Of a DNA stretch of 17,805 nucleotides, positions 1 to 5,685 are shown piece after piece; the stretch's first letter is position 1, and every line of letters starts with the position of its first letter. The DNA is from Pontiellaceae bacterium (GTDB taxonomy: Bacteria > Verrucomicrobiota > Kiritimatiellia > Kiritimatiellales > Pontiellaceae). Location: contig JAFGWS010000053.1 in NCBI GenBank assembly GCA_016937035.1, forward strand, positions 1 through 17,805, in the 5' to 3' direction. Below the pieces are notes generated by a model. It was not told where the DNA came from, ran no database searches, and saw nothing but the letters and a program-made list of their open reading frames with translations. Both the position numbers and the translations under genes were made by a program.

Positions 1-60
1 AGTGGGGATGAACGCACTCTTTTCGCGTACCTTTTCATTAATGAGTTCTATGCCCGCCAT
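1..60 (-). CDS. 5' end of a leftward gene, possibly a MoxR-family AAA ATPase (partial)
   Basis: Only the first 20 codons are in the window. Read leftward from the ATG at 60-58 they give MAGIELINEKVREKSAFIPT with no stop. A strong Shine-Dalgarno, AAGGAGA on the minus strand (68-74), sits 7 bases before the ATG, so this is very likely a real start. The short N-terminus, rich in Glu and Lys and containing 'INEKVREKSAF', resembles the helix that precedes the Walker A region of MoxR-type chaperone ATPases in this bacterial group. That resemblance is from memory over 20 residues, and the ATPase motifs would lie outside the window, so the family call is tentative while the gene start is firm. Confidence 0.45.
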   Translation of the reverse strand, partial: MAGIELINEKVREKSAFIPT

Positions 61-631
61 ACTGAATTCTCCTTGTTAAAACTGATGCGCTCTTGTGACC
101 CCAAGTTGCCAACGCGTGTTCAAAATTTCTGCTGAAATTTGCAGCAGCGCCTCTCTATATCAATTCAGCCCGCGCTCATGCAAATGTTCCGTTTCATATA
201 GAGGAGCGCCGGGGAAGCTTCCGCTCGTGTTTTCGCGTATGGCTTTGAGTTTTTGAGAATTTTGTGGCTCTTCTTATATTTTTATGGTGCATAGTGTTTT
301 TCGATCGGATAACAGCCATTAGCGCAGCGATTGATAATTTTCACAGAAAATAGCGCAGCGGTTCATCATCTCGATAATTTTACTCAGACGGCCACGCTAT
401 TCCGGCGCTCTTCCTAATTCCCTTCAGCTCCTCTGACGGAATGGACAAACCCTTGCGATTAAATGACATAGAAATCCTTTTCCTGCTGATTTACAGGATT
501 TGATCCGGTCTTATCCCGTCAAAATATCTCTCCCCATTCTCCACCATAAAATTCTACGTAGAATCAATTTTTTCGGGTTTCGGAATTAGGGATTAGGATT
601 TTCGCAATCGGTAAGATTACGATTGTATGAG
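61..631. other. Gene-free upstream region with degenerate repeats
   Basis: No convincing gene is seen. The stretch is AT-rich and contains several small repeats. An imperfect inverted repeat (around 145-160 and 198-213, arms near GCGCCTCTCTATAT) could form a hairpin in the leader of the leftward gene. The motif TAGCGCAGCG occurs twice (near 319 and 351), each followed by a related AT-rich tail. A 14-bp perfect palindrome, ATTCTACGTAGAAT, lies at 551-564. At 584-597 the 7-mers AATTAGG and GATTAGG stand in tandem, the same style of 7-bp microrepeat seen inside the kinase gene near 15107 and 15414. Promoter elements for the gene at 60 should lie here but no clear -35/-10 pair could be picked. 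Confidence 0.5.
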
Positions 632-1046
632 GTGCGCCGATAAATAAAGCATCCCTCCGGACGCTTTATTTATGCGTTCCGCGCCGCCGCTTACTGGAAC
701 CTTTGAATAGCTTTGGAGCGAAGCGGAAAACATAATTTACGCAGTAAATAGTGCGAAGCCCTGTTCGCCAGTGGAGGTTGCCGTGCACGAAAGTGAATAA
801 CCTGAAAAAGCTTGGGATCGACCACGACACAACGCAGTCAAACTCGGGAATACCCGTAAGAGGCCATGGCGGGTCAGCAGGTACGTAACCATGCACTACG
901 CACTTCCGGCCAAATGGTTCGTCAAACACTACGGACTAATTCTTCTCCGATAACGCCCCGTCCGTCACAGCTGAGTCGCCGTATACGCGATCCGTACGTA
1001 CGGTGATAAGGGAAGGCTCCTCAGCGATGGGGAGTCCTATCCCAAT
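632..1046 (+). ncRNA. Group II intron-like ribozyme RNA, ORF-less
   Basis: The stretch begins with GTGCG (632-636), the usual 5' end of group II introns, and ends with CCCAAT, an AY-type 3' end, at 1046. A domain V-like hairpin lies at 976-1006. Its lower stem is 976-983 with 999-1006, it has a two-base CG bulge (997-998) on the 3' side, and its upper stem is 984-987 with 993-996. A CGC triad (977-979) stands where AGC or CGC is expected. A domain VI-like hairpin follows at 1010-1043: GGGA pairs with TCCC and a single unpaired A1039 sits 7 bases before the 3' end, like the branch-point A. Upstream are many short hairpins, including a GAAA-capped one at 790-799 and a TAAG/CATGG pairing (857-869) resembling a tetraloop receptor. 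No reverse transcriptase is encoded, so the element would need help in trans or be a relic. Weak points are a non-GNRA loop in domain V, an unusual 14-bp hairpin (641-672) just after the 5' end, and no clear EBS1-IBS1 pairing. Confidence 0.55.
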
Positions 1047-1077
1047 CGGATCTTATTCATTCACATACCAGCATCCA

Positions 1078-1314
1078 TCAATCTTCACTTAAGAGATATG
1101 CAGAGAAACACCCCATGTAGATTACGAACAGTCCAATAGGGAAGTAGATAGGATCAGGATATGCATAGTTTGACGATACTTCCCATGATCCTCCATTATT
1201 CTTTACTCGATAGACTGGTTTATCACCTCCCAAAACCTTAGGACAAATAGGCGTCCAAATGAGTGTGAGTAATAGTGCTGAAATTATAAATAACGCGATT
1301 TTTGTTTTCTTCAT
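1078..1314 (-). CDS. Small membrane protein, function unknown
   Basis: This 78-residue protein is not recognised as a known family. Residues 5-24 form a hydrophobic segment after a Lys-rich start (MKKTK), either a signal peptide or a membrane anchor. A polar middle (about 26-55, with GGDKPVYRVKNNGGSW) would lie outside the membrane, and residues 56-75 form a second hydrophobic helix. The ATG at 1314-1312 is preceded by GAGGAAAG at a good ribosome-binding distance. The gene shares its leader design with the other small gene at 1766-1996, although the two proteins do not look alike. It lies 31 bp downstream of the group II intron-like RNA and points against it. Confidence 0.6.
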   Translation of the reverse strand: MKKTKIALFIISALLLTLIWTPICPKVLGGDKPVYRVKNNGGSWEVSSNYAYPDPIYFPIGLFVIYMGCFSAYLLSED

Positions 1315-1325
1315 ACTTTCCTCTT

Positions 1326-1399
1326 CGAACGATTAGGATTATATCCGTCCAGCTTCGCTCAAACATCAAGATTCCAAGGTGGAACGTTGATGGCTGGAC
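1326..1399 (-). promoter_or_regulatory. Conserved hairpin leader of the small gene (copy 1)
   Basis: Upstream of the ATG at 1314 the block 1326-1362 matches 31 of 37 bases of the block 2011-2047 upstream of the other small gene. It also forms structure. GTCCAGC (1347-1353) pairs with GCTGGAC (1393-1399), CATCAA (1363-1368) with TTGATG (1387-1392), and TTCCA (1372-1376) with TGGAA (1380-1384). The conserved part includes GGATATAATCC on the minus strand, itself a small hairpin. It could be a 5' untranslated control element, a promoter operator or a recombination site; the sequence alone does not decide. Confidence 0.45.
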
Positions 1400-1408
1400 A
1401 AATATGAG

Positions 1409-1432
1409 GGCACCCGCATGGTGCCATTTTTT
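1409..1432 (+). terminator. Rho-independent terminator, rightward
   Basis: GGCACC (1409-1414), a five-base loop, and GGTGCC (1420-1425) form a perfect 6-bp GC-rich stem. It is followed by ATTTTTT (1426-1432). The T-run is on the plus strand, so it would stop rightward transcription, yet no rightward protein gene lies upstream in the window. It could end a transcript that runs through the intron-like RNA at 632-1046 and antisense to the 78-residue gene. Confidence 0.5.
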
Positions 1433-1707
1433 GTTGGACTGAGCCGCGGACCGAGCTGTAACACGGCACACCCAACCTATCTATGGGGATCGTATGCTCC
1501 CCGAGCCGATGTTTCAATTCTTTTTATCGCCATCTTTTCAAGGAATTGGGGATTTTGGTCGTGCCCCGCCCGTACCGCGGGCATCCTTTGTGCCGCAGGC
1601 ATCCTGTCTGCCCTGTCCGGTTTCGGGGCCATCGCGAGAGGGGCACAGCCGGCTCATCGTGCAGGCTGTACGGGGTAGCGCCGCCGCTAACAGGAACCTT
1701 TCAATAG
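1429..1707. repeat. Dispersed ~270-bp repeat, copy A
   Basis: From TTTTGTTGGACTGAGCCG onward this stretch aligns along nearly its whole length with 2091-2360. Both copies share a GGGGA-loop-TCCCC hairpin (1485-1502 here), a GGGGATTTTGGTCGTGCCCC segment and a run of ~20-bp units of the form GTACCGCGGGCATCCT; copy A has about two units. The open frames across it translate to repetitive AGIL-type peptides and have no ribosome-binding site, so they are not taken as genes. The right end (1659-1680) is shared with the shorter copy near 2772-2793, and its tail 1678-1707 matches 27 of 30 bases of 681-710 inside the intron-like RNA. Confidence 0.7.
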
Positions 1708-1765
1708 ACCGCTCAGCTCCTTCATATCTTCAGTCGTGAGCATCTATTGCTTTATTCTTGGAAGT

Positions 1766-1996
1766 TTATTGGTCGTTATCGGCCGAATTTTTTAGGTTAC
1801 GTTCCAGATCATCTAATCGAGTAAGGATATGATTCCCGACCATACCGACCGCCAGTAACACTGAGGCCGTTGGAATAAGTATGTAAGCTAACATTATTGC
1901 CTCAACATCGCCATTTGACATGTGGTCTGCAAAAAGAATGATCACTGCGATGAAGAGCGTGATACAACCTATTGCGACAATGTTTTTCGCTATCAT
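1766..1996 (-). CDS. Small two-helix membrane protein, function unknown
   Basis: This 76-residue protein belongs to no family that is recognised here. Residues 5-23 and about 34-56 are hydrophobic helices joined by a short acidic loop (DHMSNGDVE). Residues 57-76 form a charged, probably cytoplasmic amphipathic tail (LTRLDDLERNLKNSADNDQ). The ATG at 1996-1994 has AAGGA nine bases upstream, a good start signal. It follows the same layout as the gene at 1078-1314: leftward, with the conserved hairpin leader before it and then a copy of the ~270-bp repeat. Small membrane proteins of this kind are frequent in accessory regions, but no function can be assigned. Confidence 0.6.
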   Translation of the reverse strand: MIAKNIVAIGCITLFIAVIILFADHMSNGDVEAIMLAYILIPTASVLLAVGMVGNHILTRLDDLERNLKNSADNDQ

Positions 1997-2004
1997 TTAA
2001 TTAT

Positions 2005-2086
2005 ATCCTTCCAACGATTAGGGTTTTATCCCTCCTGCTTCACTCAATTCCCCACGCTATCGAAGCAGGTTAAACAGCAGAAGGAT
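2005..2086 (-). promoter_or_regulatory. Conserved hairpin leader of the small gene (copy 2)
   Basis: This leader of the gene at 1766-1996 carries nested inverted repeats: ATCCTTC (2005-2011) with GAAGGAT (2080-2086) outside, and CCTGCTTC (2034-2041) with GAAGCAGG (2062-2069) inside. The block 2011-2047 matches copy 1 at 31 of 37 positions. The partner arms (2062-2086) are not similar to copy 1 in sequence, but they still pair, which suggests the structure is kept. The innermost GGGATAAAACCC (minus strand) parallels GGATATAATCC in copy 1. Confidence 0.45.
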
Positions 2087-2090
2087 CAAA

Positions 2091-2360
2091 TTTTGTTGGA
2101 CTGAGCCGTGAAACGAGCTGGAACACGGGCACACCCGACCTACCTATGGGGATCGTATGCTCCCCGCGCCGATGCTTCAATTCTTTTTATCGGCATCTTG
2201 TCAAGGAGTTGGGGATTTTGGTCGTGCCCCGCCCGTATCGCGGGTATTCTTGTATCGCGGTCATCCTGCCTGTCTTGCTTGTACCGCGGGTATACCTGCC
2301 TGCCCTGCCCGGTTTCGGGGCCATCGCGAGGGGGGCACAGCCGGCACGTAGTGCAGGCAG
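2091..2360. repeat. Dispersed ~270-bp repeat, copy B
   Basis: This is the second copy of the element at 1429-1707, starting at the same TTTTGTTGGACTGAGCCG. Long blocks match almost base for base, for example the hairpin at 2147-2164 and the GCAC-AGCCGG end near 2335-2344. Copy B has more of the ~20-bp GTACCGCGGGTATACCT-like units than copy A, about three to four against two, so the number of units varies within the family. No protein gene is supported across it. Confidence 0.7.
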
Positions 2361-2690
2361 ATGTCAGGAGATTTATTTACTACGAATGCAGGAAAAACAA
2401 CGAATGGGAAATCATTATGCCACCCAATCATTGTGCCCAGATATCTCTATCCTGTCTTGCGCCTTGGCGGCTTTGCGTGATTTAAACTCTGAACCTCTGA
2501 GTCCTCAAGCGCAGCGGGGGGTGAATAATTTTGACCGCTAAGAGAAGACGCGAAGTGCGAAACGGTATGAAATTTGGAAGGATAATTTTTCGATTGGAGG
2601 AGCCGAAAATGGATCAATGATTTTGTCCTAATTATTCTGTTTAAATAGATTCTTTTTCGGTGACGGCCTGCTCAGCGACGGGGCCGCCAA
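2361..2690. other. Gene-free stretch with repeat remnants
   Basis: No credible gene is seen. Segments such as CGCCTTGGCGGCTTTGCGTG (2460-2479) and GAAGACGCGAAGTGCGAAA (2542-2560) resemble the common dispersed intergenic repeats built on 'GCAAAG/CTTTGCG' units. The open frames crossing it have no start signal and read through the adjoining repeat copy, so they were left out. Confidence 0.4.
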
Positions 2691-2804
2691 GATGGCTGCG
2701 GTACGGGTAGTGCCTCCGCTGCGCCGGTGGCGTTTTTTTGGAATGGGCCGGAGGTGCATGAGCCGGTACATAGTGCAGGCTGTACGGGGTAGCGCTTCCG
2801 TTAC
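2691..2804. repeat. Shorter relative of the dispersed repeat (copy C)
   Basis: The core GTGCAGGCTGTACGGGGTAGCG (2773-2794) is identical to 1659-1680 at the end of copy A, and the preceding GAGCCGGTACATA parallels the AGCCGGCACGTA of copy B. Upstream, 2691-2757 is GC-rich with repeat-like GGTACGGGTAGTGCCTCC text. The element ends about 136 bp before the EF-hand gene, so the promoter of that gene probably lies between 2805 and 2928. Confidence 0.55.
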
Positions 2805-2940
2805 ATCGGGGGCCCCTTCCGTTTCAAATTTTTCTGGATCCATTTCTTCGCTCCGGTGGTTTTGCATGACAATAATTGCTGCAATCCAACGTTTTGTTCA
2901 ACTCAGGCATGTATGCAAAACAAAAAACAGGAGGTATTGC

Positions 2941-4020
2941 ATGGAGAAAAGAGCTTGGAAGGTTGTCGGTCTTGCCGTGTTTGTCGGCGGGGCTGTCGCG
3001 TTTGCGCAAACTGAAACTGCAGCACCTGCTCCGGGCGGAGCTCCCGCGGGATTCCCTGGTATGGGCCAAGGCGGTGCCGGCGGCGGATTCCCTGGTATGG
3101 GCCAAGGCGGTGCCGCTGGCGGATTCGGAGGCATGGGAATGGGGATGACCCGGCAAACTCCTCAGGAAATGCTTGATACGTATGATGTTGAAGTCAAGGA
3201 CGAGGCCGGAAAGGTTGTGAAGGCCAAGGACAAAATGTTGGATCTCGATGAGCTCGTTGCGATGCAGACCGCTCGTTCTTCATCACGGCGCACTGGAGCC
3301 GGAGCAGGCGCTGCAGCCGGAGCAGGTGATGCAGCTGGAGCAGGTCGTCCCAGAGCCGGAGCAGGCGCTGCAGCTGGAGCAGGTGATGCAGCTGGAGCAG
3401 GTCGTCCCAGAGCCGGAGCAGGCGCGGCAGCGGGAGCTGGTGATGCAGCTGGAGCAGGTCGTCCCAGAGCCGGAGCAGGCGCGGCAGCGGGAGCTGGTGC
3501 TCCTGGAGCCGGAGCAGGTCCGGCCGCAGGTGCTGGTCGTCCTGCTATGGATCCTGCTGCCATGGCCGAACGTGCCAAGACGACGGCTCAAGAGCAACTG
3601 GATCAGTATGACGTTGAAAAGAAAGACGCCGATGGCAAGGTTGTGAAGGCCAAGGATAAGAAGTTGGATCTTGAAGAGCTCACCGCAATGCAGGAAGCCA
3701 GCGCAAATCGTTTCGGTGGCATGGGTGGCGCCGGCGGTGGATTCCCGGCCATGGGCCAAGGCGGTGCCGGCGGCGGTGGATTCGGTGCAATGGGTGCTGG
3801 TGGCGGCGGATTCCAAATGCCTCAGGAAATGATCGACCAGTACGATACCGATAAGGATGGCGAGCTTAGCGAAACCGAAAGAGCGGCCATGATGGAAGGT
3901 ATGCGGTCCCGCACGGGTGGCCAAGGTGGAGCCGGCGGTTTTGGTGGCGGCATGGGCGGATTCGGCGGAATGGGTGCGCGTCCTGCAGCGACCAACAGTG
4001 CGCCTGCTGCTGCAAATTAA
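2941..4020 (+). CDS. Secreted Gly/Ala-rich EF-hand protein
   Basis: This 359-residue protein is probably exported and binds calcium. The start at 2941 is chosen because AGGAGG (2929-2934) lies six bases upstream and a signal peptide follows at once (residues 1-22, likely cut after AFA). The frame is open further upstream, but only through repeat DNA. Residues 30-70 and 257-292 are Gly/Met-rich. The third EF-hand is canonical: D302, D304, D306, G307 and E313 in a 12-residue loop. Two earlier EF-like units (residues 75-108 and 217-250) share the flanking PQEM/AQEQ-LDxYDV start and the LDLxEL end but carry a long 'DEAGKVVKAKDK'-like loop insertion. Between them residues 121-200 are low-complexity Ala/Gly repeats. 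It stands alone, with its own terminator downstream. Function beyond calcium binding is unknown. Confidence 0.75.
   Translation: MEKRAWKVVGLAVFVGGAVAFAQTETAAPAPGGAPAGFPGMGQGGAGGGFPGMGQGGAAGGFGGMGMGMTRQTPQEMLDTYDVEVKDEAGKVVKAKDKMLDLDELVAMQTARSSSRRTGAGAGAAAGAGDAAGAGRPRAGAGAAAGAGDAAGAGRPRAGAGAAAGAGDAAGAGRPRAGAGAAAGAGAPGAGAGPAAGAGRPAMDPAAMAERAKTTAQEQLDQYDVEKKDADGKVVKAKDKKLDLEELTAMQEASANRFGGMGGAGGGFPAMGQGGAGGGGFGAMGAGGGGFQMPQEMIDQYDTDKDGELSETERAAMMEGMRSRTGGQGGAGGFGGGMGGFGGMGARPAATNSAPAAAN
3301..3540 (+). repeat. 57-bp in-frame tandem repeat within the EF-hand gene
   Basis: Three full 57-bp units (3301-3357, 3358-3414, 3415-3471), nearly identical, are followed by a diverged fourth that drifts into GAGP-type sequence. 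Each encodes the 19-residue unit GAGAAAGAGDAAGAGRPRA. The near identity of the units suggests recent slippage or unequal recombination. The high GC and GGAGCAGG text keep all frames open, which explains overlapping false frames on both strands here. Confidence 0.85.
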
Positions 4021-4044
4021 TTGATTTCGAAAGAGATCACTCGT

Positions 4045-4082
4045 AAAGCGTCACATGGACAAAAGTTCATGTGGCGTTTTTC
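4045..4082 (+). terminator. Rho-independent terminator of the EF-hand gene
   Basis: GCGTCACATG (4048-4057) pairs with CATGTGGCG (4068-4076) through one G-T wobble around a 10-base loop, followed by TTTTT (4077-4081). It begins 25 bases after the stop codon, so it should end the EF-hand transcript and separate it from the permease gene. The A-run before the left arm also allows weak leftward function. Confidence 0.8.
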
Positions 4083-4244
4083 TTTACCCTGTACGACTAC
4101 TGTATACGGGAAGAAATCCGAGAATTGAATTTGAGGGGATGACTTCCAATTTGTCATATACCTATCGGATGGTGAGAAACGAAAAAGAGGGTGGGTTGTG
4201 GAAGCTGAAACCAAGCAAACAAGTAACTAGGAAAATACCCAGAC

Positions 4245-5498
4245 ATGTCAACAACAGCTATCATCGCCCTCATTATCTTTGTCATCACCTACTTGGGGAT
4301 CATCTTCACCCGTTTGCCCGGTGTTAATGTAGACAGGCCCTCGGCGGCTTATTTTGGTGCAATTGCCATGGTGGTATTCGGCGTCATCACTCTGGAAGAA
4401 GCCGTGAGCGCCATTGACACCAACACCATTTTTTTGTTGCTGGGGATGATGATTGTCATTGCCAACCTCCAATTAGATGGATTTTTCGATCTGATTGCCA
4501 GGCTGACGGTTCGTTATGCGGGCTCCCGAATTCGTCTTCTCAGTTTGATTGTGTTAGCAACCGGACTTTCGAGTGCGTTCCTGGTGAATGACGCGGTGGT
4601 GTTGATGTTCACCCCAATCATTATCCACATCTGCCGCTCATCGAAGTGCAATCCGTTACCCTACTTGATTGGAGAAATTTTGGCGTCCAATGTGGGCAGC
4701 GCCATGACCATCACCGGCAACCCCCAGAACATGTTGGTGGGTCTGGCCTCGAACATTTCATACGGCCGCTTCATGCTTCACCTGCTCCCCATCTCGTTGG
4801 CGGGAATGGGTTTGACCATCCTTGTGCTCCGCCTGTTGTACAAAAAGGAATTTACCAACAGCACACCCCTCGTTTTTCCAGAAGGGACGCCGCTCAAGCT
4901 GGGGCAAATCGCCCGATCCGGTTCCGTGTTCGTCCTCATTGTCATCGGCTTCTTTTTGGGTAAGTTTCTCAACCTGTCCATACCTCTTATTGCCTTGATG
5001 GGTTCCGCGCTCATTTTGCTGATAGGGAAGGCCAAGCCCTCGACCATTATCCATCAGGTTGACTGGGTATTGCTGCTCTTTTTCGCCTCCCTGTTCATTG
5101 TGGTCGCTGCCGTTGAAAAGACAGGCCTTTTCAGTGGTCTGCTGCAAGGCAACCTGTTTAGCGCTGACCTTAAGGGCCTTGGATTGGTCCATGGCACCTC
5201 CCTGCTGTTCTCTCAGGTAGTTAGTAATGTGCCTTTTGCTGTGCTGATGCTGCCCTTTCTCAAAGTAGCCGGCAGTGAGATGCTCTGGCTGGCTCTGGCC
5301 TCGGCCTCTACCTTGGCCGGCAACGCCACCATCATCGGCGCCATGGCCAACCTTATTGTGATAGAGTCGGCCCAGAAAGAAGGAGTCTCCATCGGCTTCA
5401 TGACCTTTCTCAAGGCGGGGCTGGTGGTTACTTTGCTGACCTTGCCGCTATCCATGGGCTGGCTCTACCTGCAACACCTCTGGGGCTGGATTGTTTGA
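4245..5498 (+). CDS. SLC13/ArsB-type anion permease
   Basis: This 417-residue polytopic inner-membrane protein belongs to the ion transporter superfamily that includes ArsB, NhaD and SLC13 carriers. It has about ten hydrophobic helices. Family signatures are present in both halves: NDAV at 115-118 and ITGNPQN at 156-162, then SNVP and AGNATIIGAMANLIV in the second half, the paired hairpin motifs that build the substrate site. The N-terminal LPGVNVDRP segment is also typical. Length fits single-domain members. The substrate cannot be told from sequence; dicarboxylate, sulfate, arsenite or sodium/proton exchange are all possible, and no ars genes are nearby. The start has only a weak AGGA at 4229-4232. 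The gene converges on queA across a palindrome block. Confidence 0.85.
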   Translation: MSTTAIIALIIFVITYLGIIFTRLPGVNVDRPSAAYFGAIAMVVFGVITLEEAVSAIDTNTIFLLLGMMIVIANLQLDGFFDLIARLTVRYAGSRIRLLSLIVLATGLSSAFLVNDAVVLMFTPIIIHICRSSKCNPLPYLIGEILASNVGSAMTITGNPQNMLVGLASNISYGRFMLHLLPISLAGMGLTILVLRLLYKKEFTNSTPLVFPEGTPLKLGQIARSGSVFVLIVIGFFLGKFLNLSIPLIALMGSALILLIGKAKPSTIIHQVDWVLLLFFASLFIVVAAVEKTGLFSGLLQGNLFSADLKGLGLVHGTSLLFSQVVSNVPFAVLMLPFLKVAGSEMLWLALASASTLAGNATIIGAMANLIVIESAQKEGVSIGFMTFLKAGLVVTLLTLPLSMGWLYLQHLWGWIV

Positions 5499-5509
5499 TC
5501 CCATATAAT

Positions 5510-5626
5510 GTAGACGGAGCAAGGATGCTCCCGTCTACGGGGTAGCGCCGCCGCTACGACGATGAAGTGGCTCGTAGAGCCAACGCTACAACGATGCAAC
5601 GTTGTAGAGTCGGCTCTATGAGCCGA
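5510..5626. repeat. Five consecutive palindromes between convergent genes
   Basis: Five hairpins stand in a row. The first is 5510-5521 with 5526-5538 (12 bp with one bulged C). The second is GTAGCG 5542-5547 with CGCTAC 5552-5557, the third TGGCTC 5568-5573 with GAGCCA 5577-5582, the fourth CTACAACG 5586-5593 with CGTTGTAG 5600-5607, and the fifth TCGGCTC 5610-5616 with GAGCCGA 5620-5626. The CTACGGGGTAGCG part (5535-5547) is shared with the repeat copies A and C. The block sits between the ends of the permease and queA genes and may act as a two-way terminator, although it has no T-runs. Confidence 0.8.
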
Positions 5627-5685
5627 AATGCGGCGCGCCGAGGACGTCAGCGTTTACGACGATGCAGTCACCCTCAACTCGGGGA

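Noticed and set aside
666..929. Leftward 87-codon open frame
   Set aside because: It lies wholly antisense to the structured intron-like RNA, ends inside a hairpin, has no good ribosome-binding site and no recognisable protein sequence.
1418..1739. Rightward open frames across repeat copy A
   Set aside because: The same peptides arise from copy B with frame shifts. They are built from the repeat text and have no start signal, so they are not genes.
1326..2086. Integron attC sites beside the small genes
   Set aside because: The layout is cassette-like, but convincing RYYYAAC and GTTRRRY core sites in the right positions were not found in both copies, and no integrase is in the window. Kept only as a general cassette-like idea.
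2108..2541. Rightward open frames of 125-131 codons across repeat copy B
   Set aside because: They are made of repeat sequence in overlapping frames, do not keep their frame between copies, and have no ribosome-binding site.
3301..3540. Possible CRISPR array
   Set aside because: The units are contiguous with no unique spacers and are in frame in a coding gene.
3162..3924. Long leftward frames opposite the EF-hand gene
   Set aside because: They are shadows of the GC-rich 57-bp repeats. The plus-strand gene has a ribosome-binding site, signal peptide and a canonical EF-hand.
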